Notes under the pieces: generated by a model | Databases searched by the model: none | Seen by the model: the letters and a program-made list of their open reading frames with translations, nothing else | Told to the model about the DNA's origin: nothing | Shown: one piece after another, positions 11,687 to 22,798 of the stretch | Position numbering within the stretch: the first letter of the stretch is position 1 | Layout: each line of letters opens with the position of its first letter | Origin: Lineus longissimus | Taxonomy: Eukaryota > Nemertea > Pilidiophora > Heteronemertea > Lineidae | Reading direction: 5' to 3' | Assembly: GCF_910592395.1 (NCBI RefSeq) | Contig: NC_088323.1 | Location: 16,107,501 to 16,171,500, forward strand | DNA length: 64,000 nt | Translations under genes and position numbers: made by a program

Positions 11687-13771
11687 GCAGTCACGACGTT
11701 TTTCGCTCGTCAAAAGTCATCAATCTGCTGAGAATTATGAATTAAGGATAGAAACGACAGTTACGATACATAAAGGAGTATCTCGTGTTTTTGTTGCCGA
11801 CGGCTTTGTCCCAAGATCTAATAAGTGTGCCAACACGACATTACAGTAACGTGTCCACTAAGATTTATGATCGGACCCATCAAACCACTGCCGATATTCG
11901 TCAGTAATGCAAGCACAACCTCCCGGCGGTAACGATCTGTATCTGATGATGGGGAAGTTGATAGCGGAGCTGTCTGCGAGGCCAAGGGTGCTCGCTTGAT
12001 CGGACATGGCATCTGTCACATCTCGGCTGGACTCTCACGGTGACGAGATTTCCCGCGAGCATGGTAGGCTCGTTACATAGTACGTCATGTAGACCTTTGG
12101 TCATTCAGATGAAATTGCCGTTTGCGTATCGAGTTGTGTTCAGGATGAATCGAATTATGTTACGGTAAGATAAAGTACAGCCCGGCAGCTTTTGCGAGAC
12201 TATCCGCAGGCATGGTCGACGGACTGAATCGACGGATGAATTTGTCTGATGCGTATCGAATGTGTTCAGAAGGATGTTATGCGAGTGTTGCACTGTGCTT
12301 TACGTGCGCCGATTGGAACAATTCTGCTGAGTGGCCCGCTTCGAACGCCTGGAATCAGTGCGTACATCAACATCAGTTTGTACCGATCGGTTTCAGGAAA
12401 CCACATCCATCTACCTCGTCCCAAAGTAGACCCGCTAATGTCTACATTGTTTAATTTATGCACTTAATTTACCATAGGGACGGGTCGATTCTGGTCAAAT
12501 CTCAGTAGAACCACAAAAGCAGACCAAACTAAAGACTGGAACTGGGCGATATCCTTGTAACCTCTGAACCAGGGATTGGCAGGGTCAAGGCTAGGTCTCA
12601 TGACGAACAGACTGATGGGGCTATGGCTGTGGCCATAGTGCGTATACATGTGCAAGACGTGTTGACGTTGAAATCACGTATACGTGTATACAGATTGACC
12701 TTATAAAAGTGAAAGTAGAGCATTTGCGTTGGATACTAGTTTTTGTTGTCCACGCGCAAAACGACGGATTCTTGATTAAACACCAATTAATCCGCATCAC
12801 GCATTTTCATTTCGGTCTAAACGTGAACAGCAATGTACCGAGTAACCTTATTTGTTCAACGCATCATCGCTAGCAACGGCACACATCGACTTCTCAATCG
12901 TTAATGAGTCTGCACAACAGTCAACAGTTGACTGTGAATTAGTCGGCTCTTGTCATATCAACTGATAGAAGTATAAACCAATAAGTCCGAGTGTTTCCTA
13001 GGTGATGCCCCGCGGTGTAACAGTCCAAAACACCCCCAAGGAAAAGGTTCCGTCCATCCTTTATCATGATGGATTACTACCACATCTCATTGCTGCCGCA
13101 AATGTTTTTGAAGTCGCCGTAAATGATCTCGCTTCGTTTTCTTCTTCGTATATAGCTAAGTTTCTTGCATTTGGCGCCGAAGTCATCAATGTAATCCGAG
13201 ATTTCAAGCACGTTTGAAGAGGGCATCATTAAATATTAGGAAAACATCGATTTTTTCTTTAGGAGCACCATGTATGCGAGTCAATACAGATTGTATTATG
13301 TTACAATAGCGGATGGAATTCGAATCTATTTGCCTCCGCGGAAGATAACAAGAGCAGACGGCTACGGCAGCCATCGCCAGAAGTAATTTGGCCCTAGCGG
13401 TTCCATGTGCCATAACAACATTCTCTGGGTAATGCTTAGAAAAGCAAGATCGATGCTAGCCCTCGATCACAAAAGGTCATGGACCATAATGGGCTACAGG
13501 ATTGCCGCCAGATACCCGGACATTGATTAGATATTTATAGAATTTCCTATCGAAACAAAGATGATTCGGGAGCTGATGGTGCCAGGCGCCATTACGGTGA
13601 CGTCATGTCCTTTCTGTCCCTAGATGATTCGAGAAGGAAGTCGATAATTGCTGTGGCATCGTGCTGTGTGGTCGATCACTGGGTGAGAAATGATTTTCTG
13701 AGATCATTTCACCAAGAAAACAAAAAAACATTAGGATCTGCATTGTTTGTTCGTGTAGAGTGTTTTTGTCC
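11687..13771. other. Unassigned stretch
   Basis: No gene is recognised in about 2.1 kb. A weak internal similarity links 12109-12165 and 12235-12290 (both contain GCGTATCGA followed by TGTGTTCAG). One CRE octamer is at 13598-13605. Several short open frames overlap on both strands near 12.2-12.5 kb without motifs. Confidence 0.4.
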
Positions 13772-14141
13772 ACCTTACGCTTTTATGCCCCTTACATCGC
13801 TGTTAAAATAATTCAGGCCTAGCCCAATATACGGTTTATTGTCTTTAAACAAAGCCCGCTCGCACCTAGGCCTTAAAATCCCATCGCAGCTAAAAGAATT
13901 GAGATCGAGCCCAATACACGGTCTATTGTCTTTAAACAAAGCCCGCTCGCGCTCAGGCCTAAAATCCCATCGTAGTTAAAATAATTCAGGCCTAGCCCAA
14001 TACACGGTCTATTGTCTTTAAAGAAAGCCCGCTCGCACCTAGGCCTAAATTCTATTTGTGCTATGAAAGTGTATTCATGGCAAATCTTGATAACAGCGAC
14101 CCCCACGGCCTAAAAGAGCAACTGAACGTAAATAATGAGGC
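13772..14141 (+). mobile_element. MITE-A copy 6, three core units
   Basis: It opens with CTTACGCTTTTATGCCCC (left TIR). Three tandem core units follow; the word ATTGTCTTTAAA recurs at 13838, 13925 and 14011, a period of 86-87 bp. The right side has lost the hairpin's second arm: GACCCCCACG runs straight into GCCTAAAAGAGC. The end is ill-defined near AAATAATG. Confidence 0.9.
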
Positions 14142-14596
14142 TGGTGAATAGAACCACTCATCGCCATAGAACAAGACAAACTTGACATGCATTTGACAAC
14201 AACGTTTACAACTCTATCGATGTACACATTAAGAATGTTGAAATTCATATTCGATGTGAATTGTGATGACTGTAAAAATCACAAATTCAATTCCAAATTA
14301 CAAATGTTGATCGAACGAGTAAAGTCATTCTGTGCAAGTGGTTGTTGATGGTCTTATGCGTTGATAACATACGTCATAAACCTATAGCTTCAGTTGCATT
14401 CAACGATAATAACAGACGAGGTTGAAAGGCGTGGGCGGATTTTTCCTCCCATGTTAGTGATTCTCCTGTTTCATCAATAAGGCATTTTCTGGATGTGTTT
14501 GACGTTTTCCCAATATTGTTTCAACGCTTTAGTAGAAAAAACGCATGAATTCATTATTTTTGGCACACGTTTTCCTGACGCGGAAAACTTTCGCAA
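14142..14596. other. Unassigned stretch
   Basis: About 450 bp of A+T-rich sequence between two MITE-A copies. No gene or repeat is recognised. Confidence 0.35.
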
Positions 14597-14880
14597 CAAT
14601 TACGTTATTCTGCCCTTACCACGCAGTTAAAAGAATTAAGGCCTAGTCCATTTTCTTTAAACAAAGCCCGCTCGCACCTAGGCCTAAATTCCTGTCGTTA
14701 CGTTTTTCGCCCTTTACCTCGCAGTTAAAGAATTGAGGTCGAGCCCAACACACGGTCTATTGTCTTTAAACAAAGCCCGCTCGCACATAGGCCTAAAATC
14801 CCATTGTTCTCCTGTCTTATCAAATGGTTATCAGGGTAAATCTTGACAACATCGACTCCTATGAAGCAGCGGATACGGGT
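14597..14880 (+). mobile_element. MITE-A copy 7, tandem/chimeric
   Basis: The left TIR CAATTACGTTATTCTGCCC is followed by one shortened core ending at AGGCCTAAATTCC. A second TIR-like start (GTTACGTTTTTCGCCC, about 14698) then begins a fuller element with core, AAATGGTTATCAGGG and the first hairpin arm. The second hairpin arm and right terminus are missing. This looks like two elements joined head to tail, or an insertion of one into another. Confidence 0.85.
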
Positions 14881-15049
14881 TTACATCGCTGCACGGAGGT
14901 CGCACTTGGGTCCAGTAAGGATTAAGATCGAAATAACATTTGTTGATGGCAACGACAATCTATAGTTCTCTACAATTAAAGGATACTGGGTAGTCGACAG
15001 CTTGGTAATTATGCAACTGGTCCTTTAAGACATGTCAGTGGAAGTCCGA
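14881..15049. other. Short unassigned spacer
   Basis: About 170 bp between MITE-A copy 7 and repeat B copy 2. Nothing is recognised. Confidence 0.4.
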
Positions 15050-15755
15050 CCTTAAAGCTGACATGCATGCATAAAACCCCTTACGGCCATGTCAGAAAAC
15101 TCTAACGCCCGACAGCAATCTTTTGAACGACCGTTCAGCCATGTTTCAGACGCTCTCAGATATGATAGGCGTCCAGCAGGCCGCAGTGGCGCTACCGTAT
15201 TCACCAACAGGGCACTGGATGAGGAGTCGTGCAGATATGAGCATTAGATCATAGTATCTTCGAACGCCACCTCATCAGACAGTTCTTCAATACACGCATG
15301 GTTTAAATACTAGCAAAGCGGGACATTGTTTTGCATCTTTAAAACTCGAAAAATAGTTGCGTGCTCCTATAATCATCACAGGGTGTCATGTTCATCTCCT
15401 GATTATGTATCTTATGAATTCATTTTGCTAATATTGTATGAGGGCAATTTTTAAAGCCACTTTGAAACCGAAAATGGTACAGATGGCACAAAAGACGCCA
15501 TTTTGTCAAGCTCGTACGTGAAAAGAAAAATCAACTGAAAAATGTGGTTGCACAGCGTAATGGATAAGACGGCAAGGATTAAGTGTCGAGGGTCCCGAGT
15601 TCGAACCCGCTCTAGGGAAATTTTTAATTTTTCATTCAACGAGAGCGTCTCTGTGACCCGTCTCGTTATGAACTTGTTGTTTATGTAGTCAAGTGTGACC
15701 AGTCGCTTGGTGTCTATCATGTTTCAAGTGCAAGTGGTCCTTAGGTGGTCGGGCG
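15050..15755 (+). repeat. Repeat B copy 2 (tRNA-like)
   Basis: About 700 bp, colinear with the copy at 35.1-35.8 kb. It starts at CCTTAAAGCTGACATGC and ends at GGTGGTCGGGCG. The B-box-like GAGTTCGAACCC is at 15597-15608. The A box is degraded (TGCACAGCGTAATGG, near 15549). Compared with copy 3 it has an extra ~40 bp near 15225-15265. An open frame on the opposite strand simply crosses the repeat. Confidence 0.9.
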
Positions 15756-16361
15756 TTTGTGTTTTTTTTCTTGGCCATCAGGGGTATTATGCATGCATGT
15801 CAGCTTTAAATCATTGTGAAACTTTCCAAAGGAATAAAGCTAGGCGCACAGGAAAGGCTGCAAGGAAGGAGACCGAGGTCATTGAAATTCTTCATAGTTG
15901 AAACAAACTAATTCAAAATACCTCTGTGTGCCCTCCCGATCAGCTTAAGAAGCATGGAAAGCCAGAATGCAACTCGAGCACTTTTTAAGTCCCACGCTAG
16001 TCGTGCCCCTGAACAAAGTCATCTTCCTAATTGTTAATTTCCATGGCAAGGTAATTGGAACGCACGTAGAACTCGTCTGTAAACAACACGAGAACCTGCG
16101 CTGTACAATTAGCAGAGATCAAAGACGTCGTCCTCTTTCTCAAACGAAATCCTATCTGTATCGATAAAACTTCAAAGGGGACCGATCCGTTTGGAGCGCC
16201 CTTGAAAAATAGATTACCAAGCTTAAATTGGGTCTATCGATGCACGTATACCATCTTGTTTTTCCTAAATGGAGACAGTGCACACTGCATCTGGTGCCTT
16301 GTGTATTGTGGTAGATGGCGTGCATTTGGAACACAGAGTTTGCGTTCATTGCGTGTAGAAG
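15756..16361. other. Unassigned stretch
   Basis: No gene or repeat is recognised. It begins with a T-run next to repeat B. No clear minus-strand polyadenylation word (TTTATT on this strand) was noticed downstream of the exon candidate at 16362-16640. Confidence 0.35.
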
Positions 16362-16640
16362 TTATAGTTGTAGATCAAAGTCTTCTAACGTGCTTTGTGT
16401 TGAGAATTGCTCTGTTGCTGGCGAAAGGTCACAGGTCGGTATCTCGTGCCATACCAACACAGGTCTCAACAGAGGTAGTTTAGAGTAAATATCAAACGGG
16501 GTCATCCCCAGTTTCTCCTGATCCTGTTCACCAGGTTCTATGCGTATCCTATGCACATCGGATTCTATTTGATTCGGGTTATATGTCTCTTGGTCTCTCG
16601 TTCCTATGTTTCCGAGGTTGTATGTTCTCCTATATGTGCC
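16362..16640 (-). CDS. Possible terminal coding exon, function unknown
   Basis: A minus-strand frame is open for 92 codons from an AG dinucleotide (acceptor-like, within a TAG at 16641-16643) to a TAA stop. Its translation has protein-like composition, without repeats or cysteine/serine noise: it includes YNPNQIESDVHRIRIEPGEQ and then GMTPFDIYSKLPLLRPVLVW, rich in D/E/Q/P. It has no ATG start, so it could only be an internal or last exon. No known domain is recognised, the acceptor lacks a pyrimidine tract, no poly(A) signal was found, and a plus-strand frame of 93 codons overlaps it. It may be a chance frame. Confidence 0.2.
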   Translation of the reverse strand, partial: GTYRRTYNLGNIGTRDQETYNPNQIESDVHRIRIEPGEQDQEKLGMTPFDIYSKLPLLRPVLVWHEIPTCDLSPATEQFSTQSTLEDFDLQL

Positions 16641-16650
16641 CTATGCGCCA

Positions 16651-16875
16651 AATTACATATTAATCATTCTTCCCCCTGATCTCGCAGTAAAGAATAAGGC
16701 CTAGCCCAATACACGGTCTATTGTCTTTAAACAAAGTCCGCTCGCACCTAGGCCTAAATTCCCGTTGTTCTACTGCCGAATCAAAGGGTGTTAAGGGCAA
16801 ATCTTGATAACATCGACACCCACGAACCAGCTTTCTTGGGGGTCGACAAGGCGTAAACCGGCGAATGTCAGAAAC
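16651..16875 (+). mobile_element. MITE-A copy 8, single core
   Basis: A near full-length single-core copy: left end AATTACATATTAATCATTC then CCCCCTGATCTCGCAG, core with TTAAACAAAGTCCGCTCGC, GTTAAGGGCAAATCTTGATAAC, hairpin GACACCCACGAACCAGC...GGGGGTC, and GGCGTAAACCGGCGAATG at the right. The right terminus is diverged. Confidence 0.9.
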
Positions 16876-17449
16876 TGCGTGCTTCAGGAAATTAATTTCG
16901 CTCGTCAAAGCAGCTATATTTCATTTTCAATGTTAACGCTTGGCTAGAAGCGGGAATTTCGTGCTGTTTTTTACCCTTCCTACACAGATTGACTTTCTAT
17001 GCAGTATTATTTTTAGCAGCGACAGAACTAGAAAATGCAAAACATTATATTCTAGTAACCAATATATTGCATTGTATCAAAACTTGATCGATGCAAAACG
17101 ACTGGATGCGTCAGGTAGAAAAAATATCGGATGAACCCCGGGCCAAACCGATTGTCTACACAAGTATATAAACCGATAATGAACCTTTGTTCAAGAAGAC
17201 GCATGATTCCTACAGAATTCTGATACGTCAATATATCATGTGTAAAATGAGAATACAGTATTTGTATGTCTTCGGGAGAGATGTTTTCTTTTGTAAGTCT
17301 TGGTGAAAAGTGATATGCTAAGGTGCTCAAATTCGTTTAGTGCTTGGATCGGGTTGAGATCAAGCTGGAAACAATAGCGTTCATGTTTAATAAAGAGATA
17401 TCATATAGAACTAACATTATATGAATTGTGCTACAGGCGATATACCGAA
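16876..17449. other. Unassigned stretch
   Basis: No gene is recognised. A minus-strand open frame of 92 codons (17052-17330) shows no motif. Confidence 0.35.
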
Positions 17450-17722
17450 ATGTCAGTGTCCCTGAGGAAAAATTGTTGACCGAGGCGGCTCTGGGCTGAG
17501 GTAGACAAAGTTTCCCATTTCTGGCCAGTTGAAAGTACCCAGTGGCACCACCAAGGCTAGTGACCCGAAGAAACATTGTTGACTGAGACGGCTCTGGGCT
17601 GAGGTAGACAAAGCAACCTACTCCATGACAGTTAGAGTACCCAGTGCCACTTGGCAAGCTTTGAACCAACAACCTTCCGATCTCAAGTCAGATCCACTTC
17701 AACTACGCCACTGCGCTTTCTT
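17450..17722 (-). repeat. tRNA-derived SINE-like unit with duplicated body
   Basis: Read on the minus strand, a tRNA-like head lies at about 17716-17657: A-box-like GCGCAGTGGCGTAG, then B-box-like GGTTCAAAGC. It is followed by two tandem copies of a ~100-bp body. The conserved word TTTGTCTACCTCAGCCCAGA and a nearby GTCAACAAT recur at a spacing of 103 bp (plus-strand TTGTTGAC at 17473 and 17576). The copies differ by about 20%. A 111-codon open frame across it is an effect of the duplication. Confidence 0.75.
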
Positions 17723-18996
17723 CAGTCAGCGTTAAAACAATCAAGCCATCGAATTCTTCATTCCTTCACATCTCGGATGCATTTCTTCCTCGAAGCCAAG
17801 TAGCAACTAAAAATATTCGCACTCCGATCCGGAATAAACCCGCCGTTTCAAGTTTCTACATCAGTAGCTTTAATCACTTCCAAAGGGTACGTGTTAGATT
17901 TGAAGCATTAAGAGTCTTGATTTAACTTGTTTAAGTTGCAAGGTGTCTGCGAGCGATTTGCTACGAAATTAAAATACCGCCACTTGTGAAATGTCAACTA
18001 CATGTCTCAAAGCGACGCACTTCCTCCTCCGACACTTCATAATAAGAAAGATTAAATGTCGTATTTTAGTCTAAGTGTATAGTAATTGTCATATCTTGAG
18101 GGTATTCAGGTATTACACGGGAATAAAGTTCATCGTAATGAACTGTACATCTTTAGTTTATAGGTGTCGAACTATGAATTGCTTTATATCGCTTATTCAA
18201 ATAGTAAAGAAACATGATTACCTAGGAGGGCCAGTAATTTGCTAAATCCAACGCATCATCAGTCTCCTAATTTGTTCTAGGTTTAGGATGAGCAGGACGT
18301 TTTCTGAAAGAGTTCATCAACTAAATTTAGAAAAACACAAAGCTTTTAGAAGATAATTTTGAAGAAACATGACATATTTTACAATGATAATGAATATAAG
18401 CCTCGAGTGTACGTCATTCCTTACATCAGATCTATTTAGTATCTTATAGAGATGGTGCGTGAATTGCTCTTGTGAGAACTATGACATCCATTGTGGTTTT
18501 GTACGACACAAATAAACAATTATCTATACTCGGGTTCTACCAGGGTCGAAACAGTCAACATACCAACGCATAATTGACAGAGATTTCGACACTGCGTGTA
18601 AACATCTCTGTACGCTTTTATACTCTAAGTATTCGGCCAATTAACTGAAACCAAATCCCGCCGTCGTCCATTCATCGCCAATCCCATACGGCTCTGCTAG
18701 TTACATCCCCGAAACTGATCCGATTTGTTGTGACATTTAGTGATCGAGTAGAAATGCATCCATTGGATTGACAACACTCGTGTGTTGAAATGTTCGTGTC
18801 CAGAGCGACTATACGCGAGGCGTAAGACCAGGTCACTCGGCATCATGCTTAGGATAAGGTTGCGATTCACCAGTAACCACTGTGACATCACATATTGTGT
18901 TTGAATACCAGTATATGACATCAATATTTCCATGTTAAGATAACTCTTTGGGCAAAGCTGTAAGAAACGTGTTAAGACACTAGTTGTTCTCAACTG
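17723..18996. other. Unassigned stretch
   Basis: About 1.3 kb of A+T-rich DNA with no recognisable gene or repeat. A 98-codon minus-strand frame at 18697-18993 has no known motif. Confidence 0.4.
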
Positions 18997-19205
18997 TAAC
19001 TTGGAGATATCTCCTTCAGTTCAGTCCAATAGCCTTAATGCCAAGTAGAATTAACGACACTCGTCGGACGTTTTTTGGACAACTAACCCCAGGGGCCACC
19101 TTTTCCAAAATATCTAGTCACAGGCTTGGCGTTAAGATTACTTGGCGATATCGCCTTTGGTTAAGTCATGGAGCCTTAACGCTATATTAAGGTTATCGCC
19201 AAATA
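18997..19205. repeat. Palindrome-bearing duplicated/inverted element
   Basis: Two direct blocks about 141 bp apart each contain a perfect 12-bp palindrome in the same context: GGAGATATCTCC (19003-19014) and GGCGATATCGCC (19144-19155). Both are preceded by ACTT and followed by a block ending in GCCTTAA. The segment AGCCTTAATGCCAAG (19026-19040) is also partly inverted by CTTGGCGTTAAG (19126-19137). The region therefore has both direct and inverted symmetry, like a small fold-back element. Confidence 0.6.
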
Positions 19206-21521
19206 GATGGCCAACCTACTTCTTCTGAAGGTCCGACTACCACTAGCACTTTTTTGCTCTAATGGTAAATGATTCTGATCTTGTTAATCAAAATGAGGCT
19301 GAGGGCTTCTCAAGGAAATGACACTACAGAACATTGTGAGCCGCTCCCTTTCGAACCCGATGCGAACTATGTCCTGCAAATTCTGCTGGCGTCAGGAGAT
19401 TATCAGATATGCAAGTTAACCCTTTTTAATGCTTATTGCTACTTTCACACCCGGACATGCATGATTTGTTTGATCATCTTTAGGCCCCTCATAAACCACT
19501 GGCCTCACTGGCAGATCCTGATTTGATCGTTTCACGCCATTGGTATGGCTGATGATCCCCACGTAATGCAGTTTCATTCCGACTTAGAATGGTGTGAATA
19601 CATCTGAGAAATCTGACGAAGCGAGAGTAAGTTGTTGTAATTTACAGTAAGTTTAAGTCCTAATTCTCGTGTCCTTGAGTTCAGATCTCCGAGTCGCATT
19701 TTGCCAAATCTAACGAGCGATGCAAGTTTCTTTGAAAATGACTCAACTCTCCGAAGTTCCATGTGGTAGTTAAGAACCACAAACGTTAGATTATTCTTGA
19801 AAAACGTGTGGTTGACTTTCCATTATCTCACTTTAGTAATTCTTTTAAAACAGCAACTAGAACCATTACAAAGGAGTTCCACCCGCAAACGAACGATTCA
19901 AATCACTGCGATTATAATCGTCTGCGGTTAACGCGGTAAACGCTCTCTTCAACAACTAAACCTCAGCCTCACAAAGCTAAGAACAGAAGAGAAGCTCCAC
20001 TCACCCACATACACCAACCCTCGCAACAAACCATGAATATAGATTGAAACTAAGCATCCCTAGAGTAAACTACAACTTTGAAATCTCAATTAATCAAATT
20101 CGACCCGGACACGTTTTGTATGCTAAACCCGTATCTAATTAACTCGAGACTTCAAACCTTCGTACCAAGTTTTGAGTGTATTGGCTCCTTTCTTCAAATC
20201 CGTGTTTTTACTCAAGAAAACGTCTTCAAATCCGGCTTCTCACACTGTAGCGAGAGATTCCGTTACTTGAGACAGCCAGTTTGCTCAAACTGAAACATGA
20301 TAAGTGCAGTGTCATCGTGGTGTGAAGAGGTGTGAATCCGAGATGGCTGACGAGCATGTTAACACCGTCATCCCCGACAACCCGTAACCCCACCATTGCA
20401 CATTCTCAGTTGAGCAAAATGCGTACAGTACAATACCAAATCTTAAGTCGCCACCCTGGTGTAAAATCCATATACGAGTCTCTAAAAGTGTTATTATGAC
20501 TAAGAATTTAACTAGAATCTAACAAATATCTTGTCATGAATACATATGCACACGTGTACACGATAAATTTTCGATATTGGATATTAAATACGAGCAGGTG
20601 CGCCCGCCAGCGAAAGCATCCCGTAACTGTGTGTTTTTGTCGCGGTTTTATTGACAGCCTCAAGTAATTATGAGGTTGTCATAAATTCATACTGCAGGTG
20701 GCCATACAGCGCACATAAACACACTTAAGACACACTGCATATGGTATGTAATCTAGAATCTTAGGGTCAAAAGTGGCTCTCCCTCAAAAAGAAGCCGGCG
20801 ACATGCTCTTCCATCACGACATTATACGCCATTTTGAGTTTGCGGTAGCCTGTTATTAAGTCACAGTTTCACACCCAGTCACCACTGCACACCAAAGACG
20901 AAATCTACTACATATGCAATCTTCAATCTTACGGTCTGTCGCGCTCAACCGCTCCTATATCACCCTGATCTTTCAACCCGTCCAGTCAGACCTCACCGCC
21001 ACATTATACAGTTACCTACAGCCATGAATAGATAAATATCAGGACACGCAGCATCCTTTGAAGACTCCATGTCAACACGGCGAGTTTTTGTATCATCGGA
21101 GAGCGGTAACTCGGAGAAGATGGGAGATTACGCTGTACTTTGGTCTCAAAGGAATCGAATCTATAGCAGGCTTAACGCTGCAAGAGTTATATCGGGTTAT
21201 TCAGAACAAATAACATGTCTTAAAAGTTCTAGACCACAGAAGTTTTCAAGATTCGTACACCTCTCTAAGAGTTTTATAGAAATGAATCTGAAGTGTACAG
21301 GGTGGGCCAAAAAAATGGAAGATAAAATACTTCCTTCGCAGTGACCCAAAGCAACTTTACGGACGGAGAATAAATGTTCATGGGAGAGTAATATAACCAA
21401 GATATCTCAATTAGGTTCAGTGGTTTTAGCTCAATAGCCAATTCGTTGAGGCAAAGTCGGTCCGAGTAATTTTGAAGCTGTTCAAATTACAATTCTTCTC
21501 TTGGCTCAAATCGATCACAAC
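19206..21521. other. Unassigned stretch
   Basis: About 2.3 kb with no recognisable gene or dispersed repeat. Open frames reach 91 codons (21069-21344) without known motifs. Confidence 0.4.
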
Positions 21522-22798
21522 ATCGGCTCTAGATCTAAAACTACTAAACAGAATCGTTATATCTTCTTTTGGAATCATTTCCATTTTGGAAAGATTCTCA
21601 AACCTCTGGTTTTAGTACGCTGGGTCTTGGTGTAATGGATGAAGCCTGTGATCAATTTTTGCTTCACGAAATTGGCTCTGGATCTAAAACTACCGGACTG
21701 AATCTAGGTGTAATGGATGAAGCCTGTGATCAATTTTTGCTTCACGAAATTGGCTCTGGATCTAAAACTACCGGACTGAATCTAGGTGTAATGGACGAAG
21801 TCTGTGATCAATTTTTGCTTCACAAAATTGGCTCTGGATCTAAAACTACCGGACTGAATCTAGGTGTAATGGATGAAGCCCGTGATCAATTTTTGCTTCA
21901 CAAAATTGGCTCTGGATCTAAAACTACCGGACTGAATCTAGGTGTAATGAATGAAGCCCGTGATCAATTTTTGCTTCACAAAATTGGCTCTGGATCTAAA
22001 ACTACCGGACTGAATCTAGGTGTAATGGATGAAGCCCGTGATCAATTTTTGCTTCACAAAATTGGCTCTGGATCTAAAACTACCGGACTGAATCTAGGTG
22101 TAATGAATGAAGCCCGTGATCAATTTTTGCTTCACAAAATTGGCTCTGGATCTAAAACTACCGGACTGAATCTAGGTGTAATGAATGAAGCCCGTGATCA
22201 ATTTTTGCTTCACGAAATTGGCTCTGGATCTAAAACTACCGGACTGAATCTAGGTGTAATGAATGAAGCCTGTCATCAATTTTTGCTTCACAAAATTGGC
22301 TCTGGATCTAAAACTACCGGACTGAATCTAGGTGTAATGGACGAAGTCTGTGATCAATTTTTGCTTCACAAAATTGGCTCTGGATCTAAAACTACCGGAC
22401 TGAATCTAGGTGTAATGGACGAAGTCTGTGATCAATTTTTGCTTCACAAAATTGGCTCTGGATCTAAAACTACCGGACTGAATCTAGGTGTAATGGACGA
22501 AGTCTGTGATCAATTTTTGCTTCACAAAATTGGCTCTGGATCTAAAACTACCGGACTGAATCTAGGTGTAATGGACGAAGTCTGTGATCAATTTTTGCTT
22601 CACAAAATTGGCTCTGGATCTAAAACTACCGGACTGAATCTAGGTGTAATGGACGAAGTCTGTGATCAATTTTTGCTTCACGAAATTGGCTCTGGATCTA
22701 AAACTACCGGACTGAATCTAGGTGTAATGGACGAAGTCTGTGATCAATTTTTGCTTCACGAAATTGGCTCTGGATCTAAAACTACCGGACTGAATCTA
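21522..22798 (+). repeat. 78-bp minisatellite, 15 units, open in one frame
   Basis: Fifteen tandem 78-bp units with exact period run from 21629 to 22798. A diverged partial unit (GGCTCTAGATCTAAAACTAC) lies upstream at about 21525-21556. The plus strand stays open through all units and reads a 26-residue repeat containing DQFLLHKIGSGSKTTGLN. No ATG precedes the first unit in that frame; the first ATG is 21635-21637, inside it. Six sites vary: D/N, A/V, C/R, E/K, D/H and a silent GAT/GAC. Five of the six change the amino acid, so there is no sign of purifying selection. Because 78 is divisible by 3, an open frame comes free. I treat it as satellite DNA rather than a gene. Confidence 0.95.
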
